Origin: an uncultured beta proteobacterium
GTDB lineage: Bacteria; Pseudomonadota; Gammaproteobacteria; Burkholderiales; Burkholderiaceae_C
Direction: 5' to 3'
DNA: 64,000 nt
NCBI GenBank assembly: GCA_903830985.1
Contig: CAIKVZ010000086.1
Location: forward strand, 28,447-92,446
The position numbers and the translations under genes are program-made. The notes beneath the pieces were generated by a model, which saw only the letters and a program-made list of their open reading frames with translations, was not told where the DNA came from and searched no databases. Shown here in pieces: positions 40,484 through 49,302 of the stretch; the first letter of the stretch is position 1, and each line of letters starts with the position of its first letter.

Positions 40484-41536
40484 TCACCCGATTGTAGGGG
40501 GCTGGCGCGGTAAGCCGGCGGGGCCGCAGCGTGCGAACTGGGCCGGGGTTTGACCGCTCCAGCGGCGAAAGGCTCGGGCAAAAGCTGACTCGTCGGAAAA
40601 GCCCAGCCGCACACCCACGGCCACGCTCGCCTCGCCCTGGCGCAAGGCCTTGCTTGCGAGGTCATGGAGCAGGGCCTCGCGCAAGCCCTTGAAGGAGATG
40701 GCCTCGGCCGCGAGCTTGCGGTTCAGGTGGCGCCCACTCATGCCGAGCTGTTCGCCAATGCGTTCCTTGCCCCAGCGCGGATGCTCGCGAATCAGTTGCT
40801 GCACCCGGGCCGATACGCCGCCTTGCTGCAGCGAGCCCAGCATGTCGTCGGCCAGTTGGCGCAACTGCGCGTGCAACTCGCTGCCGGCCTGGATCAGCCC
40901 ATGCTGCAGTTCGGACGCGGCCATGGTCACGCTGTTGCTGTCGGCGCCAAAACGCACCGGGCAGTGCAGGATGTGTTCGTAGCGCTCGGGTGCGGCCAGA
41001 GGCGCATGGGCAAAAGCCAGTTCGCTGGGCTGATAGCGCCCGTTCGTCATCCAGCGCGCCAGGCTCACGACACAGCCCAGCGCGGCTTCCACGCGCTGCT
41101 CCCGGCACACGCTGTACTCGGGCAGGTACTGCAGCGTCACGGTGTCGCCCTGTGACGAAGTCTCAAAGCGCGCCATGTCGCCGATGATGGGGGCGTATTC
41201 GGTTAGCACTTCGAGGCCGTCGCCCAGGGTGTCGCAGCTCAGCAGCAGCAGTCCCACGATGTCCAGGTGCCCGGCCTGCATGTCCGCGCCCAGGGTCAGG
41301 GCCAGCAGCGGGTCGGTGGCGGCAGCGCACAACAAGGCCCACAGCTCGTCCTGTTGCTGCGCACCCACCCTGCGCCGGCCTTCGGCCAGCGCCTGCTCGA
41401 GCGGTAGCGCAATGGCTACGCCCTGACGGCGCGCCGCGGCGATCACGCCGTGGGTGAAGCGCGCGGTGACGCTGAATCGATCTGGCATGGCTTGTGGTCG
41501 GGGTATGTCCCTGATTGAGGGCGAAATGTCCTGCAA
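40484..41536 (-). CDS. AraC-family transcriptional regulator (OruR/arabinose-binding-like N-terminal domain)
   Basis: C-terminal HTH 'WGKERIGEQLGMSGRHLNRKLAAEAISFKGLREALLHDLASKALRQGEASVAVGVRLGFSDESAFARAFRRWSGQTPAQF'. Start may be the internal Met before 'PDRFSVTARF'. Confidence 0.88.
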   Translation of the reverse strand: MQDISPSIRDIPRPQAMPDRFSVTARFTHGVIAAARRQGVAIALPLEQALAEGRRRVGAQQQDELWALLCAAATDPLLALTLGADMQAGHLDIVGLLLLSCDTLGDGLEVLTEYAPIIGDMARFETSSQGDTVTLQYLPEYSVCREQRVEAALGCVVSLARWMTNGRYQPSELAFAHAPLAAPERYEHILHCPVRFGADSNSVTMAASELQHGLIQAGSELHAQLRQLADDMLGSLQQGGVSARVQQLIREHPRWGKERIGEQLGMSGRHLNRKLAAEAISFKGLREALLHDLASKALRQGEASVAVGVRLGFSDESAFARAFRRWSGQTPAQFARCGPAGLPRQPPTIG

Positions 41537-41640
41537 TGTAGGTGACGAACGGCGCAGTATCCACTATGGTCGCAGGCATACCAAGAGTTCACCGGATTGC
41601 CCCTTGGGCGCCGGTCGGACCAAAACCGAGGAGACAAGAT

Positions 41641-42573
41641 ATGGCGCCCATCGATCAGGTGCATTTGAGCTTTAATCCGCAGACCCTGGGCCTGCTCAAC
41701 GCGGTGTTGGGCCTGGTCATGTTTGGCGTTGCGCTGGAGCTTCGCGTGGCCGACTTTCGCATCGCGCTGAAGTCGCCCAAGGCACTGGCGCTGGGCCTGT
41801 TCGGCCACCATGTGCTGTTTCCGGCGATGACCTATGTGCTGATCTGGGTGATGCAACCCCTGCCCAGCATCGCGCTCGGAATGATCCTGGTCTCGTCCTG
41901 TCCGGCCGGTCATATTTCCAACTTCCTGGTTCACTTCTCGCGTGGCAACACGGCCCTGTCGGTGAGCGTGAGCGCCCTGTCCACGGCCGTGGCCCTGGTC
42001 ATGACGCCGCTGAACTTTGCCTTCTGGGGTAATTTGCATCCCATCACGCGTGGCCTGATGCAGGAAGTCGCCATGAGTCCCTGGTCCATGCTGGAGGTCA
42101 TCGTCATGTTGCTGGGTATTCCCCTGGTGCTGGGCATGTGGGTGGCGCAGCGTTATCCGGCCTTTGCCGAGCGCGTGCGCACGCCCATGAAAGTGCTTTC
42201 GCTGCTGGTGCTCGTGGGCTTCATCGGCGGCGCGCTGGGGGCGAATTTCCAGCACTTTCTGACCTATGTGAACTTCGTGGTGTTTGTCGTCTTCGTGCAC
42301 AACCTGATGGCACTGGCCACGGGTTACGGACTGTCCAGCCTGCTGGGCTTGCCCGAGCGGGATCGGCGCGCCATCACCTTCGAGATGGGGATACAGAACT
42401 CGGGTCTGGGGCTGATCCTGATCTTCAATTTTTTCAACGGTCTGGGCGGTATGGCCATCGTCACCGCCTGGTGGGGCATCTGGCACATCGTCGCCGGCAT
42501 GACACTGGCGCTGTACTGGCGCCGCCATGCGCCCAAGGGTGCTGCCGCGCCGTACACGGGGGAGGGCGCATGA
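41641..42573 (+). CDS. Bile acid:sodium symporter (BASS) family transporter
   Basis: 'GVALELRVADFRIALKSPKALALGLFGHHVLFPAMTYVLIW', 'LVSSCPAGHISNFLVHFSRGNTALSVSVSALSTAVALVMTPLNF', 'ITFEMGIQNSGLGLILIF'. Confidence 0.88.
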   Translation: MAPIDQVHLSFNPQTLGLLNAVLGLVMFGVALELRVADFRIALKSPKALALGLFGHHVLFPAMTYVLIWVMQPLPSIALGMILVSSCPAGHISNFLVHFSRGNTALSVSVSALSTAVALVMTPLNFAFWGNLHPITRGLMQEVAMSPWSMLEVIVMLLGIPLVLGMWVAQRYPAFAERVRTPMKVLSLLVLVGFIGGALGANFQHFLTYVNFVVFVVFVHNLMALATGYGLSSLLGLPERDRRAITFEMGIQNSGLGLILIFNFFNGLGGMAIVTAWWGIWHIVAGMTLALYWRRHAPKGAAAPYTGEGA

Positions 42574-43547
42574 GGGCGCGACGCATCCTCGTCACCGGTG
42601 CCGGTGGCTATCTGGGGAGCCAGCTGATCGAGCGTCTGGCGGCACTGCAGGGCGAGGCCCGGCCTGGCGCCATCGTGGCGCACGACATTCGTCCCGCGCC
42701 GCAGCCGCTGCCCGGTGTCGCCTATGAGGTGGCCGACATCCGCGCGCCGGAGATCGCCGCGCTGATCGCGCGCCACCGGATCGACACCGTCGTGCACCTG
42801 GCGTGCATCGTCACGCCGGGCAAGCACAGCAAGCGCGAATTCGAGTACGACGTCGACGTGAACGGCACGCGCAATCTGCTGCAGGCCTGTGTGCAGCACG
42901 GCGTGCAGCGCGTCATCGTCTCCTCCAGCGGTGCGGCCTATGGCTACCACGCCGACAATGCGGCCTGGCTGACCGAGGACATGCCGGTGCGCGGCAACCA
43001 GGCCTTTGCCTATGCCCACCACAAGCGGCTGGTCGAGGAAATGTTGGCCGATTACCGCATGCAGCATCCAGCCCTGCAGCAGGTGGTGCTGCGCATCGGC
43101 ACCATCCTGGGCCCCACGGTGCACAACCAGATCACCGACATGTTCGAGAAGGCGCGGCCCCTGGCCATTGCCGGCTCGGACAGCCCCTTTGTCTTCATCT
43201 GGGACCAGGACGTGGTGGCCATCCTGCTGCGCGCCATTGATCAGGGGCCGCCGGGCGTGTACAACGTGGCGGGCGACGGCGCCCTGACGATCCGCGAGAT
43301 CGCAGCACGCATGGGCAAGCGCTGTCGCGTGCTGCCGGCCTGGCTGCTCCAGTCGGCCTTGGCGGTGCTCAAGCCCCTGGGTTTGACGCAGTACGGGCCC
43401 GAGCAGCTTGACTTCCTGCGCTACCGCCCGGTGTTGCTGAACACGCGCCTGAAGACCGTGTTCGGCTACACACCGCAGCTTTCCTCGGCGCAGGTGTTCG
43501 ACCTGTACTGGACTGCGCGGCAACGCGAACACCAGCAGCTTGCATGA
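42570..43547 (+). CDS. NAD-dependent epimerase/dehydratase (extended SDR)
   Basis: 'RRILVTGAGGYLGSQLIERL', 'VVHLACIVTP', 'VIVSSSGAAYG', 'YAHHKRLVEEML'. ATGA overlap upstream. Confidence 0.88.
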   Translation: MRARRILVTGAGGYLGSQLIERLAALQGEARPGAIVAHDIRPAPQPLPGVAYEVADIRAPEIAALIARHRIDTVVHLACIVTPGKHSKREFEYDVDVNGTRNLLQACVQHGVQRVIVSSSGAAYGYHADNAAWLTEDMPVRGNQAFAYAHHKRLVEEMLADYRMQHPALQQVVLRIGTILGPTVHNQITDMFEKARPLAIAGSDSPFVFIWDQDVVAILLRAIDQGPPGVYNVAGDGALTIREIAARMGKRCRVLPAWLLQSALAVLKPLGLTQYGPEQLDFLRYRPVLLNTRLKTVFGYTPQLSSAQVFDLYWTARQREHQQLA

Positions 43548-44401
43548 CGGCCCGCCATTTTTCCGGCAGCACCGTGGTCGTGACCGGCGCCGCCAGCGGT
43601 TTGGGGCGCAGCCTGTGCCTGAGCTTCGCGGCTGCGGGTGCGCGCATCGCGGCCCTGGACCGCGACCGCGCCGGTCTCGACGCCCTGGCGACCGAACTGC
43701 TCGCGGCCGGCAGCGAAGTATTCACCGCGGTGTGCGATGTCACCGATGCGCCGGCCTGCCACCTGGCTGTGGCGGCGGTGCTGGCGCGTTTTGGCGGCAT
43801 CGACGTGCTCATCAACAACGCCGGCATTGCGCACCGCAGTGCCTTTGCCGAGACCTCGCTGGAGGTGCTGCACCGTGTCATGGACGTGAATTATTTTGGC
43901 GCCGTGCACTGCACGCACGCCGCCTTGCCGGCGCTGACGCGCAGTCGCGGCCTGATCATCGCCATCTCCAGCGTGGCCGGGTTTGCGCCGCTCATTGGCC
44001 GCGCTGGCTACGCGGCCAGCAAGCATGCCTTGCACGGCTTCTTCGACAGCCTGCGCACGGAACTGCAGGATCAGGGCGTGGGCGTGCTGCTGGTCTGTCC
44101 TTCTTTCATCCTCACCGGCATCGACCAGGCGGCGCTGGGTGGCGACGGTGCGCCTGCGGGCCGGCCGCGCAAGGTTTCAGGCGCGCAGACCCGGCCTGAA
44201 GAAGTGGCCTCGGCCGTGCTGCGGGCCGCACGGCGCGGTCGCACGCAGCTGCTGTTTGGCGCCACGTCGCGGCTCGCCTGGTGGCTGACGCGGCTTTGGC
44301 CGGCACGCTACGCCGCCGTCATGAAACACCGGCTGCAGAGTGAAATTTCCCCCTCGAGCGGCGCGTCATCAAGCGCCTCCAACTTTTCCGCAGGAGACTG
44401 A
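43544..44401 (+). CDS. Classical short-chain dehydrogenase/reductase
   Basis: 'TVVVTGAASGLGRSLCLSFA', 'VLINNAGIAHRSAF', 'IAISSVAGFAPLIGRAGYAASKHALHGF'. ATGA overlap upstream. Confidence 0.9.
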   Translation: MTARHFSGSTVVVTGAASGLGRSLCLSFAAAGARIAALDRDRAGLDALATELLAAGSEVFTAVCDVTDAPACHLAVAAVLARFGGIDVLINNAGIAHRSAFAETSLEVLHRVMDVNYFGAVHCTHAALPALTRSRGLIIAISSVAGFAPLIGRAGYAASKHALHGFFDSLRTELQDQGVGVLLVCPSFILTGIDQAALGGDGAPAGRPRKVSGAQTRPEEVASAVLRAARRGRTQLLFGATSRLAWWLTRLWPARYAAVMKHRLQSEISPSSGASSSASNFSAGD

Positions 44402-44402
44402 C

Positions 44403-46223
44403 ATGCTTCATTCGATATTCCGGTCACGACCCGTGCCATGGTTGCGTGGTGCTGCCACGGCCCTGCTGGCATGCGCCGCGCTGCAGGCTCAGGGTTTGAG
44501 CCTGAACGTCACGGGCGCCGATGGCAAGCCACTGGGCCTGGTGATGGTGACGCGCGCGCCGCTGGAGCGTGCCGTGGTTGACACCTCGGACAATGGCTAT
44601 GCGGCGTCGGGCAAGGCCCAGTTGGGGCTGTTCGAAAGCACGGGGTTCACCGACGCGCGCGGCCACGTCGACTTGCCCGACGCTGCGGGCGAGTTCCGCC
44701 TGCGTCTGCGCAAGCCCGGCTTCAAGGATCTGGCGCTGACCTCACGCGAGCTCGGCCGTAGCGTGAGCCTCTCCCTGCAGGTCGAAACCGATGTCCGGGC
44801 CCTGGCCGAACAGCGCCCCTCCAACGCCTGGACCGCCACCCTGTCCACCGGCATTGCCGACACCGAGGTGCGCAAACAGTTCCTGCTGCACTGCGGTTTT
44901 TGCCACCAACAGGGATCGGCCTTTTTGCGCCGCGAGCGCAGCGTGCAGGAGTGGAATGAGGCCTTCGGGCGCATGGTGCGCTATGGCTCGCGCCTGTCCA
45001 GCCAGGCGCAAAAGGAGCTGCCCGCCATGCTCGAGGCGCACTGGAAGGCGGTGAATGCGAACCCTGCGCTGGTGCCGCCGTCGACGCCGTGGACCGCGCC
45101 GCTGGCCGGGGCCGTGATCCGTGAACTGCCGCTGGGCGACGCGTTTTCGCAGATGCACGACTTCGTGGCCCATTCCAACGGCCTGGTCTACGTGGGCGAC
45201 AACCTGCAGGACCGGCTCTACGAGGTGAACCCGCAGACAGGGGCCTACACCGTGTACAAGGTGCCGCCGCAACCGGGCGACAGCCTGGGCGGCTTGCTGG
45301 CCGGGCGGCTGCGCGACTTTCCCAAGCACGAGACCTACCAGGGCATCCATTCCCTGGCCGAATCCAAAAAGGACGGGCACCTCTTCATCACGCCCTCGTA
45401 CCAGCGCCGCCTGATCGAATTCGATCCTGTCACCAAAGGATTCAGCACGCATCAGATGGACAGCGGCTTCTACCCGCATACGGTGCGCATCGATGGCCAG
45501 GACCGGGTCTGGTTCACGCTGGCCCTGTCGAATCAGGTGGCGATGTTCGACCGTACCACCTCGAAGTTCAGCACCTACGACCTGCCGTTTCGCTCTTTCA
45601 TGGAGCGCCTCACGGTCAAGCTCACGCCCTTTTTCTTCAAGCTCATCAGCTGGGGCCTGCCGGTCACCAACTGGGTGAAGATCGACAGCGTCTCCACGGG
45701 TGTGCCGCTTCCCTACGGCATCGACATCACGCCGGACGGGCGGGTCTGGGTGGCGCGCCTGCACACCGACGAGATCGCCTGCATCGACCCGGCCAGCGGC
45801 GCGGTGACGATGATCGCCACGCCCTTGCACGGCCCCCGACGCCTGCGCGCCGACCGTGACGGCAATCTGTGGATCGTGATGTACAACGAATCGGCCTTGC
45901 TGCGCTACGCGCCGGCGACGAAAAAATTCACCACCTTTGCCTTGCCGGTGCTGCCCGTGGGCAGCGAGACGCCCTATGGCCTGAACGTCGACCTCAAGCG
46001 GCACCAGGTCTGGGTCACGGGGACCAACTCCGACTCGGCCCAGCGCCTGGACATCGCCAGTGGCGAGTGGACTTTCTTCCCGCTGCCGCGCAAATCGACC
46101 TTCACCCGCGACGTGGAGATCACGGCCGACGGGCGCGTCTTTCTGTCCAGCGCCAGCTTTCCCTCCTGGCACATAGAAGACGCCCAGCCCACGCTGATCG
46201 AGCTTCAGCCAGGCAAGCCATGA
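44403..46223 (+). CDS. Exported protein: carboxypeptidase-regulatory-like domain + haem c site (CGFCH) + streptogramin-lyase-like beta-propeller
   Basis: Signal peptide; 'KQFLLHCGFCHQQGSAFL' (CxxCH); propeller segments 'GLVYVGDNLQDRLYEVNPQTGAYTVYKVP', 'HTVRIDGQDRVWFTLALSNQVAMFDRTTSKFSTYDLP', 'YGIDITPDGRVWVARLHTDEIACIDP'. Confidence 0.8.
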   Translation: MLHSIFRSRPVPWLRGAATALLACAALQAQGLSLNVTGADGKPLGLVMVTRAPLERAVVDTSDNGYAASGKAQLGLFESTGFTDARGHVDLPDAAGEFRLRLRKPGFKDLALTSRELGRSVSLSLQVETDVRALAEQRPSNAWTATLSTGIADTEVRKQFLLHCGFCHQQGSAFLRRERSVQEWNEAFGRMVRYGSRLSSQAQKELPAMLEAHWKAVNANPALVPPSTPWTAPLAGAVIRELPLGDAFSQMHDFVAHSNGLVYVGDNLQDRLYEVNPQTGAYTVYKVPPQPGDSLGGLLAGRLRDFPKHETYQGIHSLAESKKDGHLFITPSYQRRLIEFDPVTKGFSTHQMDSGFYPHTVRIDGQDRVWFTLALSNQVAMFDRTTSKFSTYDLPFRSFMERLTVKLTPFFFKLISWGLPVTNWVKIDSVSTGVPLPYGIDITPDGRVWVARLHTDEIACIDPASGAVTMIATPLHGPRRLRADRDGNLWIVMYNESALLRYAPATKKFTTFALPVLPVGSETPYGLNVDLKRHQVWVTGTNSDSAQRLDIASGEWTFFPLPRKSTFTRDVEITADGRVFLSSASFPSWHIEDAQPTLIELQPGKP

Positions 46224-47413
46224 TCCGGCGCCACGGGCTGTTCCTGCTGTCCTGTCTGCTGGCCTTCACGGCTGGCCACATGTTCAACTACACCGTCATC
46301 CTGTACCTGCAGGAGACCGTGGGTTCGGACCTGTTGGCGGGTCTGGGCTTTGGCCTGGCCTTTGGCAGTTCCATCGTCTTCGGCTGGTTCGGCGGCGTGC
46401 TGTGCGACCGGGTGGCGCCCGGTCGCGTGATCCACGGCGCGCAGGCGCTGTTTCTGTTGGGCCTGGCCTGTCTGTGGTGGGCCGACAGCGGCGCAGCGCT
46501 CGAGGCGCGCGCCGCCTGGGTGCTGGTCGGCGCATTTTTTGGCGGCCTCGCCTGGTCCTTCGTCGGTCCGGCGCGGCTCACCGCGCTGGCGCAACGGGCT
46601 TTGGCCCCCGAGCTGCGCCCGGCGACGATTCTGTTCAATCTGCAGGTGCTGGTCGGCTTCGGCCTGGCGCCGCTGCTGTTGGGCCTCATTCGTTCGCGAG
46701 CGGGCTGGGGCACGGTGCTGGCCGTGGCCGCGGGCGGCTTCGTGCTGTCATCGCTGCTGATCATCCGGCTCAAGACGCACGCCAATCCCGAGCCCTCGCC
46801 GAACTCGGTTCGCGCCGACATCGTCCAGGGCTTCGTCACCGTCGGCTCGGACGGTCTGCTGCGCCAGTTGATGCTGGCCGCCGTCGTGGGCTACGCCATG
46901 ACGGGACCGCTGCAGATCCTCTTGCCCAAGCTGGCGCGCAGCGAACTCGGTCTGTCCGAGGCCGGGCGCGGCGCCTACCTGGGTCTGCTGGCGATCTCGC
47001 TGATCGTGGGCGGCGTGCTGGCGCTGGCGCTCTCCAAACGCCTGCACCATGGCCGCACCATCTTTGGCGGCATCTTTGTCGGCTGCCTGCTGTTTGCCGC
47101 GCTGGCGCTGGTGCGTTCCAACGCGCTGTCGGCGCTGCTGCTGAGCGGCGTGGGCCTGCTCGGCGGCATGGTGATCAGCCTGGTGGTCTCGGGCATACAG
47201 GCGCGCGCGCCCGTGCTGCTACGGGGACGCGTCATGGCCATGTATTCCATCACCTCGCAGGTCGTTCCTGCCGCGTCGGGCGTGCTGGCTGGCGCCGCCG
47301 TGAGCCGCTGGGGCGTGGTTGGCGCCATCGCACTGTGCGGTCTGGTGCTGGCCGCCATCGCCCTGTTCGCCACGGTCCGAATGGCGACACTGCGGCACCA
47401 CGCGGGGCACTGA
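46220..47413 (+). CDS. MFS transporter
   Basis: 12-TM-like protein, 'GFGLAFGSSIVFGWFGGVLCDRVAPGRVIHGAQALFLLGLACL'. ATG 46220 overlaps upstream stop. Confidence 0.85.
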   Translation: MIRRHGLFLLSCLLAFTAGHMFNYTVILYLQETVGSDLLAGLGFGLAFGSSIVFGWFGGVLCDRVAPGRVIHGAQALFLLGLACLWWADSGAALEARAAWVLVGAFFGGLAWSFVGPARLTALAQRALAPELRPATILFNLQVLVGFGLAPLLLGLIRSRAGWGTVLAVAAGGFVLSSLLIIRLKTHANPEPSPNSVRADIVQGFVTVGSDGLLRQLMLAAVVGYAMTGPLQILLPKLARSELGLSEAGRGAYLGLLAISLIVGGVLALALSKRLHHGRTIFGGIFVGCLLFAALALVRSNALSALLLSGVGLLGGMVISLVVSGIQARAPVLLRGRVMAMYSITSQVVPAASGVLAGAAVSRWGVVGAIALCGLVLAAIALFATVRMATLRHHAGH

Positions 47414-47466
47414 AGCGCCGGCGTTTGGTAATCACCGACAATCGAGCCCTGTGAAGGGGAAACCGA

Positions 47467-47709
47467 ATGGTCCGTGTGCAAGATTCGTCCAAAAAAGAAT
47501 GGGCCTCCAAGGTGCTGGCGCTGATCAAGGGCGGCAACACGGCGGCGGCGCTGAACCAGATCAAGGTGGCCCCGAGCGTGAAGGACCTGCGCCAGTTGCA
47601 AATGGCGCTGCTGGCCGCACCGCTCAAGCCGGCGCAGCCGCACCTGGACGCGGTGCTGGAGGAACAACTGGCAGCGCTCACGGCGCCGCGCCTGCACCGC
47701 TCGCCCTGA
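47467..47709 (+). CDS. Small hypothetical protein (80 aa)
   Basis: 'MVRVQDSSKKEWASKVLALIKGGNTAAALNQIKVAPSVKDLRQLQMALLAAPLKPAQPHLDAVLEEQLAALT', amphipathic helical; ATG start, downstream of the MFS gene. Confidence 0.55.
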   Translation: MVRVQDSSKKEWASKVLALIKGGNTAAALNQIKVAPSVKDLRQLQMALLAAPLKPAQPHLDAVLEEQLAALTAPRLHRSP

Positions 47710-47715
47710 ATAATT

Positions 47716-47736
47716 GGGGTCAGATTCCAATTAATT
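47716..47736. repeat. Half-copy of the purL-type palindrome: GGGGTCAGATTCCAATTAATT
   Basis: 21 nt identical to 6374-6394 in purL, 6 nt after the stop of the small ORF. No matching right arm nearby. It also forms its own short stem TAATTGG...CCAATTA (47711-47733). Confidence 0.85.
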
Positions 47737-47870
47737 TTGGCCCTGTCGCGGCGCGTTCATCAGGACCCGCTTGGAGGGCACACGCGATGACTTTGCGGCC
47801 AGCACAAAACCTGACCAGGGTCAAGGCTTGACGATCGAGCCGTGGATACCAAGGGTTTACACTTAGAGCC

Positions 47871-49292
47871 ATGAACACCCCTTTGACGACCGACCTGATC
47901 GAGAACTTCACCTACGACGAAATCAGCATCGGCCAGAGCGCTCGCCTGTTGCGCACGCTCAGCCTCTCCGACATTTCCGCCTTTGCCGCGGTGTCGGGTG
48001 ACACCAATCCCGCGCACACCGACGCCGACTTTGCCGGCGACACTTTGCTGCACGGCGTGGTGGCGCACGGCATGTGGGGTGGCGCCCTGATCTCCGCGCT
48101 GCTGGGCACCAAGTTCCCTGGTCACGGCACGATTTACCGGGATCAGGTGCTGCACTTTTGCCGGCCGGTGCGCGTCGGTGACACCGTCACCGTGACGGTC
48201 ACCGTGACCGCCAAGGACGACAAGGAAAAGAGCATCGAACTCGATTGCCAGGTGCTCAACCAGAAGGGCGAGCGCGTACTGCACGGCACGGCCAGGGTGC
48301 TCGCGCCAACGCAAAAGGTGCGCCTGCCGCGCGTGAATGCGCCGCGCATCCAGTTGTACGACCCGCAGGCCCGGTTCCAGGACCTGCTGGCGCTGGGCAA
48401 TGGGCTGTCGGCGGTGCGCTGTGCCGTGGTCCATCCTTGCGACGTCGAGTCGCTCAGTGGCGCCATGGATTCGGCAAGCTATGGCCTCATCATTCCGGTG
48501 CTGATCGGCCCGGAAGCGCGCATCCGCAAGCTGGCGGAGGAAGCCGGCATCGATCTGAGCGGCGCCGAGATCGTCTCCGAGCCGCACAGCCACGCGGCGG
48601 CCGAGCGCGCTGCCGCCCTGGCCGCCAGCGGCGACGTCGAGATCATCATGAAGGGCAGCCTGCACACCGACGAGCTGATTGTGGCCGTGCTCAAGCGCCC
48701 GGAGTTGCGTACCGGACGGCGCATGTCGCATGTGTTCCGTTTTGACATTCCGCTGTACAGCAAGCCCCTGCTCATCACCGACGCGGCGCTCAACATCCGC
48801 CCGACGCTGCAGGAGAAGGTCGACATCATCCAGAACGCGATTGACTTCGCCCGCATCATGGGCGTGCAGGTGCCCAAGGTGGCGATCCTGTCGGCCGTGG
48901 AAACCGTGAACCCGAACATCCCGTCCACGCTGGACGCGGCCGCGCTGTGCAAGATGGCGGAACGCGGCCAGATCAAGGGCGGCATCCTGGACGGCCCGCT
49001 GGCCTTCGACAATGCGATCTCGGCGCACGCCGCGCAGATCAAGAAGATCGACTCGCCCGTGGCCGGAGACGCCGACATCATGGCCGTGCCGGACCTGGAG
49101 TCGGGCAACATGTTGGCCAAGCAACTTGAATACCTGGCCGGCGCCAGCGGATCCGGGCTGGTGCTGGGCGCGCGCGTGCCGATCGCCCTGACCAGCCGCG
49201 CTGACGGCCCCATGAACCGCGTTGCCTCTTCCCTTCTGGCCAAGTTGGCCGCCCACGATGCGCGTCGCAGCAGCACGCGCCCAACCCTTTAA
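47871..49292 (+). CDS. Bifunctional enoyl-CoA hydratase (MaoC-like) / phosphate acetyltransferase
   Basis: N-terminal MaoC 'FAAVSGDTNPAHTDADFAGDTLLHGVVAHGMWGGALISALLGTKFPG'; C-terminal PTA 'LIIPVLIGPEARIRKLAEEAGIDL', 'MKGSLHTDELIVAVLK', 'GGILDGPLAFDNAIS'. Confidence 0.92.
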   Translation: MNTPLTTDLIENFTYDEISIGQSARLLRTLSLSDISAFAAVSGDTNPAHTDADFAGDTLLHGVVAHGMWGGALISALLGTKFPGHGTIYRDQVLHFCRPVRVGDTVTVTVTVTAKDDKEKSIELDCQVLNQKGERVLHGTARVLAPTQKVRLPRVNAPRIQLYDPQARFQDLLALGNGLSAVRCAVVHPCDVESLSGAMDSASYGLIIPVLIGPEARIRKLAEEAGIDLSGAEIVSEPHSHAAAERAAALAASGDVEIIMKGSLHTDELIVAVLKRPELRTGRRMSHVFRFDIPLYSKPLLITDAALNIRPTLQEKVDIIQNAIDFARIMGVQVPKVAILSAVETVNPNIPSTLDAAALCKMAERGQIKGGILDGPLAFDNAISAHAAQIKKIDSPVAGDADIMAVPDLESGNMLAKQLEYLAGASGSGLVLGARVPIALTSRADGPMNRVASSLLAKLAAHDARRSSTRPTL

Positions 49293-49302
49293 ACCGCAGC
49301 CC

